The translations under genes and the position numbers were made by a program. The notes beneath the pieces are model-generated. The model was not told the DNA's origin. It was given only the letters and a program-made list of their open reading frames with translations, and made no database searches. DNA of 64,000 nt from an uncultured Verrucomicrobiota bacterium (lineage in GTDB: Bacteria > Verrucomicrobiota > Verrucomicrobiia > Opitutales > Opitutaceae). Of this stretch, positions 56,125 through 64,000 are shown piece by piece; position 1 is the stretch's first letter; every line of letters starts with the position of its first letter. The DNA is taken from positions 31,145 through 95,144 of the forward strand of contig CAIVDS010000034.1 in assembly GCA_903904685.1 (NCBI GenBank), written 5' to 3'.

Positions 56125-57492
56125 TCACTTTACCCACACCGTCTTTATGTTCACAAATTCACGTATTCCGAAGGCGCTTAACTCTCGTCCGTAGCCTGAT
56201 TGCTTGATGCCACCAAAGGGCAAAGTGATGTCGGAACGCACAAAATCGTTCACAAAAACCATGCCCGCTTCAAGCTGCTCGGTCGCGATGGTCCGCCCGT
56301 GTTTATGGTTGCGCGTAAAGATAGCGGCACCGAGGCCGAAGCTGGTGTTGTTGGCAATCGCGATGGCCTCGGCTTCGTCCGCCGCCGTGATGATGGCGGC
56401 CACGGGTCCGAAAAGTTCTTCATCATGGGCCGGCATGCCGGGGCGCACATGGGAGAGAACAGTGGCAGGATAGTAAAACCCTTCTCCGGCGGGCAACGTG
56501 CCGCCGAGGAGTAATCGGGCTCCTTTTTTGACACTCTTCAAAACCTGAGCGTGCAACTCGGTGCGCAGATCGGCGCGGGCGAGAGGGCCGAAGTCAATGT
56601 CGTTGGTGATCGGATCACCTGTGTGGCGGGCGGTCATGCGGGCGACAAATTTTTCCGTGAAGGCAGCCAAGACGGACTCGACGACGATGAAACGTTTGGC
56701 GCCAATGCAGCTTTGGCCGGCGTTTACGAGGCGGGCTTGGGCGCAGATTTCGGCGGCGTGGTCGAGATCGGCGTCGGCGAGAACGATGTAGGGATCGCTT
56801 CCGCCGAGTTCGAGGACGCAGGGTTTGAGCGCCGCTCCGGCGAGTGCGGCGACTTTGCGACCGGCGGCGGTGCTGCCCGTGAGGGTGACGGCGCTCACGC
56901 GTGGATCCGCGATAAGTGCAGGGATGGCTTTCGGCGAAAAGAGCAGTGTGCGCAGCAGGCCGGCAGGTAGGTTGGCGGCGGTGAAGAGACGCTCAATTGC
57001 AAGAGCGCAACCGGAGACGTTGGAGGCGTGTTTGAGCAGCAGGGTGTTGCCCACCATGAGCGCCGGTGCGGCGGCGCGAAAGAGCTGCCAGAACGGATAA
57101 TTCCACGGCATGACGGCCAGCACCACGCCGAGTGGTTCGAAAACGACCGTGGCGTTTTTAGGGGCGCCGAAGGGGCGCTCTGATTTTAAAAATCGTGCGG
57201 CGTGTTGAGCGTAGAAATCGCAACAGGCGGCGCACTTTTCGATTTCGAGACGCGACGTTGCGAGGGTTTTTCCCATCTCGGCGGTGATGAGTCGGGCGAG
57301 CGATTCCTGTTGTTGGCGCAATGTTGCGCCTAGCGCGGTGAGGTGGCGGGCGCGGTCGGCCAGGGACAACTCGCGCCAGCCGAGGTGGCCGCGATGCACG
57401 GCGGCGAGCGCGGTCTCGATTTGGGCGGAGGTATGTGCACGGTAACGCTTGAGGAGGCGACCGGTAGCGGGGTTGATAGAAACGAGCGACAT
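56125..57492 (-). CDS. NAD(P)-dependent succinate-semialdehyde-type aldehyde dehydrogenase
   Basis: 455 residues. FEPLGVVLAVMPWNYPFWQLFRAAAPALMVGNTLLLKHAS is the cofactor-site region, LTGSTAAGRKVAALAG the Rossmann turn, CVLELGGSDPYIV the catalytic Glu, NAGQSCIGAKRFIV the catalytic Cys, and DEELFGPVAAI plus GGIKQSGYGRELS close the fold. The GabD/Sad branch (Cys followed by IGAKRF) fits best. The succinic semialdehyde assignment is family inference. It lies 32 bp after the sigma gene and may share that transcript. Start placed at MSLVSINPATG. Confidence 0.9.
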   Translation of the reverse strand: MSLVSINPATGRLLKRYRAHTSAQIETALAAVHRGHLGWRELSLADRARHLTALGATLRQQQESLARLITAEMGKTLATSRLEIEKCAACCDFYAQHAARFLKSERPFGAPKNATVVFEPLGVVLAVMPWNYPFWQLFRAAAPALMVGNTLLLKHASNVSGCALAIERLFTAANLPAGLLRTLLFSPKAIPALIADPRVSAVTLTGSTAAGRKVAALAGAALKPCVLELGGSDPYIVLADADLDHAAEICAQARLVNAGQSCIGAKRFIVVESVLAAFTEKFVARMTARHTGDPITNDIDFGPLARADLRTELHAQVLKSVKKGARLLLGGTLPAGEGFYYPATVLSHVRPGMPAHDEELFGPVAAIITAADEAEAIAIANNTSFGLGAAIFTRNHKHGRTIATEQLEAGMVFVNDFVRSDITLPFGGIKQSGYGRELSAFGIREFVNIKTVWVK

Positions 57493-57523
57493 GCTTCCAT
57501 CCAATCACGGACGGGCGAAAAAA

Positions 57524-58081
57524 TCAGGCCATGAATTTGGCGAGTTTTTTGCGGAGAAGCTCGCGGGCGCGGTAAATACGGGTTTCGACGGCTTTCGTCG
57601 TGGCTCCGACGATGGCGGCGATCTCGGCGTGAGATTTGTCGTCGTATTCCGATAGGACGAGCGCGGCGCGGAGGTCTTCGGGGAGGTCGGCGATGGCGGT
57701 GCGGACGGTGCGGGTACGCTCGGTGGCGAGGGCATCGGAGCCTGGGTTCTGGTCGTCGGAAAGCTCTGGCACCGCGTCGAGCGCGTCGGTGGGGCGGCGA
57801 ATCCGTCGGCGGGCGTGGTCGCGGGCGAGGTTGAGCGCGATCTGGAACATCCAAGTCGAAAAGCGCGCGCCTTCTCGGTAGATGGCGCGTTTTTGATAAA
57901 TACGCACAAACGTCTCCTGCGCGAGGTCTGCCGCATCATATTCGTTTTGAAGAAAACGGTAGAGGAAGGAGCGCAATGGAACCTGCCAGCGTGCCATCAG
58001 CGCATCGAGTGCGGCATCATCGCCGTGGCGAAGGGCGGAGACGAGGGCTTCGTCGGTCGGCGTAGGAGCATCCAATGTCAT
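57524..58081 (-). CDS. ECF-type RNA polymerase sigma factor (CnrH-like position)
   Basis: 185 residues. Region 2: FLQNEYDAADLAQETFVRIYQKR and FSTWMFQIALNLARDHAR; region 4: LPEDLRAALVLSEYDDKSHAEIAAIVGATTKAVETRIYRARELLRKKL. Redirects RNA polymerase to its own promoters. The ATG overlaps the stop of the sensor-like gene (ATGA), making it the third cistron after a short membrane protein and a Cys/His-rich periplasmic protein, the same gene order as cnrYXH. Self-activation is expected, but I could not confirm a promoter. Confidence 0.92.
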   Translation of the reverse strand: MTLDAPTPTDEALVSALRHGDDAALDALMARWQVPLRSFLYRFLQNEYDAADLAQETFVRIYQKRAIYREGARFSTWMFQIALNLARDHARRRIRRPTDALDAVPELSDDQNPGSDALATERTRTVRTAIADLPEDLRAALVLSEYDDKSHAEIAAIVGATTKAVETRIYRARELLRKKLAKFMA

Positions 58082-58524
58082 CGCAGGTCGAGAGGGGCGG
58101 CATGCGATTGGTCAACGAGCTTGGGCAAAGTGAGATAGAGAAAGCGGCGGCCTTCGTCGGGTGACATTTGCGCGGCGACGGCTTCGAGGTGTTTTTTGGT
58201 GGCGTCGTGACACACGCTTTTGAGCCGGTTCATCTCGGCGATGGCGGCGACGTAGTCGGCCGAGTTGCGTTGGTTGGCGGTTTCGAGGGCGGTGAGGCGG
58301 ACGCCGGCCTCGCGGATGAGGCGGCAGTGCTCCATGCAGACGGGGCCGTAATCGTCGTGGAGCTTTTCGATGGCGGCGGTTTGAGCCGACGTAAGATGAA
58401 ACTCGGTTTTCATCCACGCGATTTCGTCGGCATCGGCGTGCGGGCAGACCAGCCAGCGGGTGAGGCCGAAGGCGATGGCACCGACGGTGAGCGCAAGCAG
58501 CGTGAGACGAATGGACGGTTTCAC
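58078..58524 (-). CDS. Cys/His-rich periplasmic sensor-like protein (CnrX-like position)
   Basis: 148 residues, GTG start in a GTGA overlap with the preceding gene. N-terminal membrane anchor or signal (LTLLALTVGAIAFGLTRWLV), then CPHADADEIAWMKTEFHL, LTSAQTAAIEKLHDDYGPVCMEHCRLI and VCHDATKKHLEAVAAQMSP. Predicted four-helix hairpin like CnrX/ZraP/LTXXQ proteins. Cys 27, 63, 67, 105 and His 29, 66, 106, 112 are candidate metal or redox ligands; CMEHC is unusual. Metal or oxidative stress sensing is inferred. Same length as CnrX (148), which may be coincidence. Confidence 0.75.
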   Translation of the reverse strand: MKPSIRLTLLALTVGAIAFGLTRWLVCPHADADEIAWMKTEFHLTSAQTAAIEKLHDDYGPVCMEHCRLIREAGVRLTALETANQRNSADYVAAIAEMNRLKSVCHDATKKHLEAVAAQMSPDEGRRFLYLTLPKLVDQSHAAPLDLR

Positions 58525-58847
58525 GAATGCGAATGCGCCGAGGGAGTCGTCGTCATCTGGAGCGGGTCAATCGATCGGACGTAGGCGGCGGCCATGCGGT
58601 CGGTGGATTGTCCGTGGTTGACGGCGAGAGCAGTGCCGGTGCCGGCGATGCCGGCAAAGAGCACGGCGAAACTGGCTGCGAGCGGAAGCTGACCAGGGAA
58701 ACGCAGGATTTGGGCGAAGAACGAAGGCGCGGGAGCTTGCTCGGCAGCGTCGATGCGGGCCCACACGGCTTTGGCAAACTCCGGCGAGGGCGCGGGCTTG
58801 TGCCGCCAGGTTTTGAGCACGTTGGAGAGCGGGTCAGGATTGTTCAT
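58521..58847 (-). CDS. small single-pass membrane protein (putative anti-sigma, CnrY-like position)
   Basis: 108 residues: a cytosolic N-terminal 50 residues with SPEFAKAVWARIDAAEQ, one membrane helix (about 55-78, LPLAASFAVLFAGIAGTGTALAV) and a short external tail ending HSHS. It has no HTH or enzymatic motif. First cistron of the sigma operon and overlaps the next gene by 4 bp. N-terminal helix plus one membrane helix is the usual shape of small anti-sigma factors, but no ASD zinc motif (HxxxCxxC) is present. Confidence 0.65.
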   Translation of the reverse strand: MNNPDPLSNVLKTWRHKPAPSPEFAKAVWARIDAAEQAPAPSFFAQILRFPGQLPLAASFAVLFAGIAGTGTALAVNHGQSTDRMAAAYVRSIDPLQMTTTPSAHSHS

Positions 58848-58916
58848 GCCTAGTAATACGTTGTCAGATGAAAAACCCCTTGGCGAATCTTCTGCGGCTG
58901 GCCGCGAAGGGAGGGG

Positions 58917-58946
58917 TAAAAAAAGCCCCGGTCGGCGGCCGGGGCT
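58917..58946 (-). terminator. rho-independent terminator of htpG
   Basis: Read leftward, AGCCCCGG, a 7-base loop, CCGGGGCT, then TTTTTTT. Located 26 bp after the htpG stop and before the sensor operon. Confidence 0.9.
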
Positions 58947-58971
58947 GAGGTGAAGGGAAACGTAGCCAGGA

Positions 58972-60822
<1,851 letters not shown>

Positions 60823-61190
60823 GATGGTAAAAACGGGAGGATTGAGTTGTCTGGAAAGGAAGAATGTTGTGCGAACGGAAGAGAAAAGCCCGCTATTTTA
60901 GCGAGTTGTGCCGAAAATCAAGCGGTAGATTGACGGGTATGCATAGAAAATAGGTCTCATGGAGACTGTCTGAAAAGCTGTGAGAGACGTCAGCGTCCCG
61001 AAAGCGAAAGGTGCTTTAAGATGGAAGCCAAAAGAGCGCCGTATCTCTCGCCACCTCTGCCCTTATGCTTCGCCGCCTTGCCCAAGCTTGATTCCGGCAT
61101 CTTCTTCACGGCTCCCCTCGCGTTGAACCGTTGGCGAAGCCTTTCTTGTTCCAACAGTGAAAACGACTGAGTCTTTGCCGAAAAATGGAT
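60823..61190. other. 368-bp intergenic region, no gene recognised
   Basis: Between divergent-facing ends of htpG (start side) and the GH-like gene (stop side). Contains the htpG promoter region near 60,830-60,930 (a GCCCGCTATTTTAGCGAG imperfect hairpin at about 60,888-60,905). The stretch 60,960-61,180 carries a short open frame of about 50 codons without family features; the sequence could be a decayed repeat or transposon end, but I cannot identify it. Confidence 0.4.
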
Positions 61191-63449
61191 CTACGTCGGC
61201 TGAATCCTTGAAGGGTCTTTGAGCGGCCGCGCCAGCCATTTCAACCGGCTCCGCTCGATCTCCAAGCGGTCGGTCATAATCTTGATAAACTTCTCGTAGG
61301 GCTCGATCACGCCCTGCTGATGGCTGCAAAGCTGCCCTTGTTCGTCGCACGATTGCACCCAGCGAGCGTAGGTGCCCATATAACCTTTCTGCAACTTTAG
61401 CGCCTGACGCGCTTCCCGGAGCAATGCGGCGAGCTTTTCAGGCGCGGGCCATGCGGCGTTGGGATTGCCAAGCGGCCACGCCTTGTAACCGACAAGGGGA
61501 AGTTTCGCGTTCTGCAGATGGTAAACCGCACGGACATGGACCGCGCTGATCCGGCATAAGTCCGCAAGATAGCGCGCCTGCCTGCGGCCCGGCTCCGCGC
61601 TGGAGGCAGCCAATGCGTCGAACGCCTCGGAGGTCTGCCGGTAAAGGTGCTCCATCCGCAACAAGCGCGGCCAGTAATATCCCGGAGGATTGGTGCTGGT
61701 GCGGAAAACCCAATCTCCGGCGAACCCGACATTATACCCGTTGGACTTGGTGAACAACGTCGCCTCTTCCAGCAAGCGATGGGCTTTTTTGGCGGCCTGC
61801 ACGTTGGCCGCACCGAAGAGACGACCGTAATAGGCTTTCTTGAAAACGTCGGGCTTGAGCGAAGCGTCCCATGTGAACGCGCCCGCCACGGCAGCGTTGT
61901 GTTCTAGTGATCGGACGCGCCAATGATTGAACGCGATCGTCTTCACTCCCAACGCAGAGGCTTTCTTGATGTTGTCGATCAACGAATCGCCCCACCCCTG
62001 CGCCAATGCCATGATGCCGTCGAACTCCAGCCAGGTGATCACGCCCGGCTTCTGCCCGCGCTTCACCAACGGCTGCCAGGAAGGGAGATTCGCGGCGATG
62101 TCCTTCGCGCCGTAATCGGCCAGACAATGGAACCGCGTCCCCTTTGGCAGCATCTTCGCGATCGGGCCCATCATGAGGCGGACCGTCTCCGGATGCGGAC
62201 TGTAAACGGCGACGCTGGTCGCGATCCCCCGCTGCTGGAGGGCGGACTGCACACGCGGATCGTGAAACACGACCAATGCGTGCTCGACGAACCGGAGCGA
62301 GCCGACCACCGTGGGATGATAATTGTCGCCCGGCATCACCGTCCAATAGGGGCGCGCCTGCGCGTTCATCTCGGGACCGACATCCGGTGGTTCCAAACCG
62401 GCAAGTCCCTTGAGGTCGATATCCTCCCGGCCCAACCCAAATTTTGCGGTGAGCCGCGCCCATTCCGCCTCGTAGGATTCGCCGGCCTTCGGCGTCCACT
62501 TGACGCCCTCGCGTGAGATCAACTGAAGCTCATCCAGATCGGGGAAGCTTTGCATGCACTGCAAGCAGCGCTCCACCGAGATATCGATGATGAGCGGGTG
62601 GCGCACGTCGGGTTCGACCAACTTGGTCCCGGACCAGCCTTCCTGCCAGTCCTGGTTGAGATCCTTGTTGGCAAGAAGATTTTCCGCGTCGTCTCCCGTC
62701 CACTCCCCCAGCTTGGCCTTCAATGCGGGGGGCAAAGCCTCGGGCTCCAGAGAAACACAATTGCGAATCCCGCGGCTGTGTGCGCGAGCCATCATCCGCT
62801 GAAACCGCCGGTGCATGGCGGCGAGCAGCTGGCGCGGGTCTTCTATCGCCTCGAACTCCCGCGCGAACCAGTAACGGTCCACCTTCACCTTGTTGCGTCC
62901 GATCATATCCGTCGGTAGAAGACGGCGTTCGCGGCCAAAGGTATGGTCGAGATGCTCCACCCCGCGATAGCTGAAAGGAAACCACTGCTGCGGGGTATAC
63001 ATGTGGAACATCAGATAGTTGAGCCGCTGGCGGGCGGCATTATCGATGAACCCCGCGAACTCTTCTTCGGAAAAGTGGGACTGATCCTGTACAAAATTCA
63101 GATGCATCCGAATCCCGCGCTCAGGAAACGTCGGTTGATGGCGCATGCGCAACAATGGGAATTTAATGGAATCCTGGCGCGCAGGCAGGAACTCCCCCGA
63201 TGATTCGAATACGCATCCTAACTCCTGAAAAAACGTATAAACCGCGTGCAATACGGCCGTCGGACTGCCGCCGCGCAGATCGGCCCCCTTGGCGCTGGAA
63301 TCGATTGTGATTTCCTGATCACCCAGACCGCTGTCGACGGCAAGCGTCAGCGTCTTGGCTTTGGCGCCTTCCTTGGTGAGCTTGCGCAGCAATCGCGCCG
63401 CCTCGGCTTCCGCATATTTGAGAATTTCGCTGGAAAAGGGTTCTTTCAT
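61191..63449 (-). CDS. large GH67/GH20-like glycoside hydrolase-type protein, cytosolic
   Basis: 752 residues with no signal peptide. LRGGSPTAVLHAVYTFFQELGCVF followed by PTFPERGIRMHLNF is the beta-alpha N-terminal domain seen in GH67 alpha-glucuronidases and GH20 hexosaminidases, joined to a TIM-barrel-like region (RQRLNYLMFHMYTPQQ, then WLEFDGIMALAQGWGD) and a long helical C-terminus. I cannot point to catalytic acids with confidence. It may be a glucuronidase-related enzyme. It is alone, between htpG and an rRNA operon end. Confidence 0.6.
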   Translation of the reverse strand: MKEPFSSEILKYAEAEAARLLRKLTKEGAKAKTLTLAVDSGLGDQEITIDSSAKGADLRGGSPTAVLHAVYTFFQELGCVFESSGEFLPARQDSIKFPLLRMRHQPTFPERGIRMHLNFVQDQSHFSEEEFAGFIDNAARQRLNYLMFHMYTPQQWFPFSYRGVEHLDHTFGRERRLLPTDMIGRNKVKVDRYWFAREFEAIEDPRQLLAAMHRRFQRMMARAHSRGIRNCVSLEPEALPPALKAKLGEWTGDDAENLLANKDLNQDWQEGWSGTKLVEPDVRHPLIIDISVERCLQCMQSFPDLDELQLISREGVKWTPKAGESYEAEWARLTAKFGLGREDIDLKGLAGLEPPDVGPEMNAQARPYWTVMPGDNYHPTVVGSLRFVEHALVVFHDPRVQSALQQRGIATSVAVYSPHPETVRLMMGPIAKMLPKGTRFHCLADYGAKDIAANLPSWQPLVKRGQKPGVITWLEFDGIMALAQGWGDSLIDNIKKASALGVKTIAFNHWRVRSLEHNAAVAGAFTWDASLKPDVFKKAYYGRLFGAANVQAAKKAHRLLEEATLFTKSNGYNVGFAGDWVFRTSTNPPGYYWPRLLRMEHLYRQTSEAFDALAASSAEPGRRQARYLADLCRISAVHVRAVYHLQNAKLPLVGYKAWPLGNPNAAWPAPEKLAALLREARQALKLQKGYMGTYARWVQSCDEQGQLCSHQQGVIEPYEKFIKIMTDRLEIERSRLKWLARPLKDPSRIQPT

Positions 63450-63584
63450 GCTAGTTGAGTCGTAAAATTAGTGTTAGGGGGATTGTCAGAGTGGGGCTGC
63501 TGATTTTCAGCTTTCAAAGCACCAGCCAGATCATCGATCTAATTCATGCCGTATGATACCAGTTTCTAGAGATCCTCAGTACGA

Positions 63585-63620
63585 AGAAGACCCGGATACT
63601 GCTTTCGCAGTATCCGGGTC
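63585..63620 (-). terminator. rRNA operon terminator hairpin
   Basis: Perfect 14-bp arms GACCCGGATACTGC / GCAGTATCCGGGTC around loop TTTC (63,589-63,620), 6 bp beyond the 5S 3' end in the leftward direction. The run after it is TTCTTCG, with no long T stretch, so it may be a processing or rho-assisted signal as well. Confidence 0.8.
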
Positions 63621-63625
63621 ATAAA

Positions 63626-63740
63626 CCTGGCAACAACCTACTCTCGCGGGACCTAACGTCCTACTACCATTGGCTGCTCGGGGCTTAACGGCCGTGTTCG
63701 GGATGGGAACGGGTGGAACCCCCGGCATATTATCACCAGG
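63626..63740 (-). rRNA. rrf: 5S ribosomal RNA
   Basis: Read leftward: CCTGGTGATAATATGCCGGG opens and GTTGTTGCCAGG closes, with the terminal helix CCTGG/CCAGG and the conserved CCCATCCCGAACACGG loop. About 115 nt, full length. Ends inferred from the terminal helix. Confidence 0.95.
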
Positions 63741-63837
63741 AAGGGAAACCCAACAATTACATTGGGTAAGTAAATAAAGTTTAAGTCTAAATAATCAAAG
63801 TAAGGAGGTTAAATAAACGCCTAGAGAGGTGTTTGCA

Positions 63838-64000
<163 letters not shown>

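Noticed and set aside
60823..60960. CIRCE or sigma-32-type heat-shock element before htpG
   Set aside because: Only an imperfect hairpin is seen; no TTAGCACTC-N9-GAGTGCTAA pattern.
63741..63837. tRNA in the 23S-5S spacer
   Set aside because: About 97 bp without cloverleaf arms or a CCA end.

Overview
The window comes from a GC-rich (about 60%) bacterial chromosome, most likely a verrucomicrobium of the Opitutaceae type. Pointers are a eukaryote-like UDP-sugar pyrophosphorylase, a fungal-type cystathionine gamma-synthase, a GPR1/FUN34/SatP acetate carrier, a DUF4337 protein, a Lys/Ala-rich helix-turn-helix protein and near-absence of Shine-Dalgarno sequences before start codons. The assignment is inferred from gene content; the only rRNA present is a 23S 3' end plus 5S at the right edge. 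I saw no tRNA, CRISPR array, intact insertion sequence, prophage or plasmid gene.

Layout. 1-11.2 kb: 3' part of glycogen synthase, then housekeeping genes (AEC transporter, BaiN-like flavoprotein, LTXXQ/Spy-like periplasmic protein, zincin, SYLF protein, VOC protein, CinA amidase, SET protein coupled to exonuclease III, cystathionine gamma-synthase, DUF167, MATE pump, lipoprotein). 11.3-15.2 kb: leftward unit FtsB-like protein, UAP1-like pyrophosphorylase, PGM2-type phosphosugar mutase (nucleotide-sugar supply). 15.4-21 kb: envelope polysaccharide region: ExeA-like ATPase, GspB-like protein and O-antigen ligase rightward; polyprenyl glycosylphosphotransferase and WecG/TagA/CpsF transferase leftward. 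21-28 kb: mixed genes (clan GH-A-like hydrolase, UroD-family protein, OppA lipoprotein, coiled-coil membrane protein, SatP).

28.2-32.5 kb is a haem A / copper assembly locus: a CusF-Sco fusion with a His-rich membrane-anchored partner leftward, and CtaA, CtaB, DUF420 rightward, with no oxidase subunit gene in the window. A stump of a Na+/H+ antiporter follows, then 5-oxoprolinase genes pxpA and fused pxpBC. 35-47 kb: argA, DUF4337, RidA, amidohydrolase, PpiD-like foldase, ruvX, mannose-1-phosphate guanylyltransferase, a truncated rhodanese, class IV aminotransferase, the Lys/Ala-rich HTH protein, a divergent SDR / Gfo-Idh-MocA pair and an MBL-fold protein.

47-52.3 kb is a leftward carbohydrate-use unit (GPH symporter, secreted GH101-like enzyme, cytosolic GH63-like enzyme) with a strong inverted repeat upstream. 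Next come a three-lesion pseudogene of a secreted C39-like peptidase, ppk1, an aldehyde dehydrogenase, a CnrYXH-like sigma/sensor/anti-sigma operon with 4-bp overlaps, htpG, a large GH67/GH20-like enzyme and the end of an rRNA operon.

The best candidates for something undescribed are the Cys/His-rich sensor operon (57.5-58.8 kb), the CusF-Sco/His-rich pair (28.2-30.0 kb), the Lys/Ala-rich HTH protein (43.6-44.1 kb) and the carbohydrate unit (47.1-52.3 kb). I did not find an unmistakable new multi-gene defence or mobile system.
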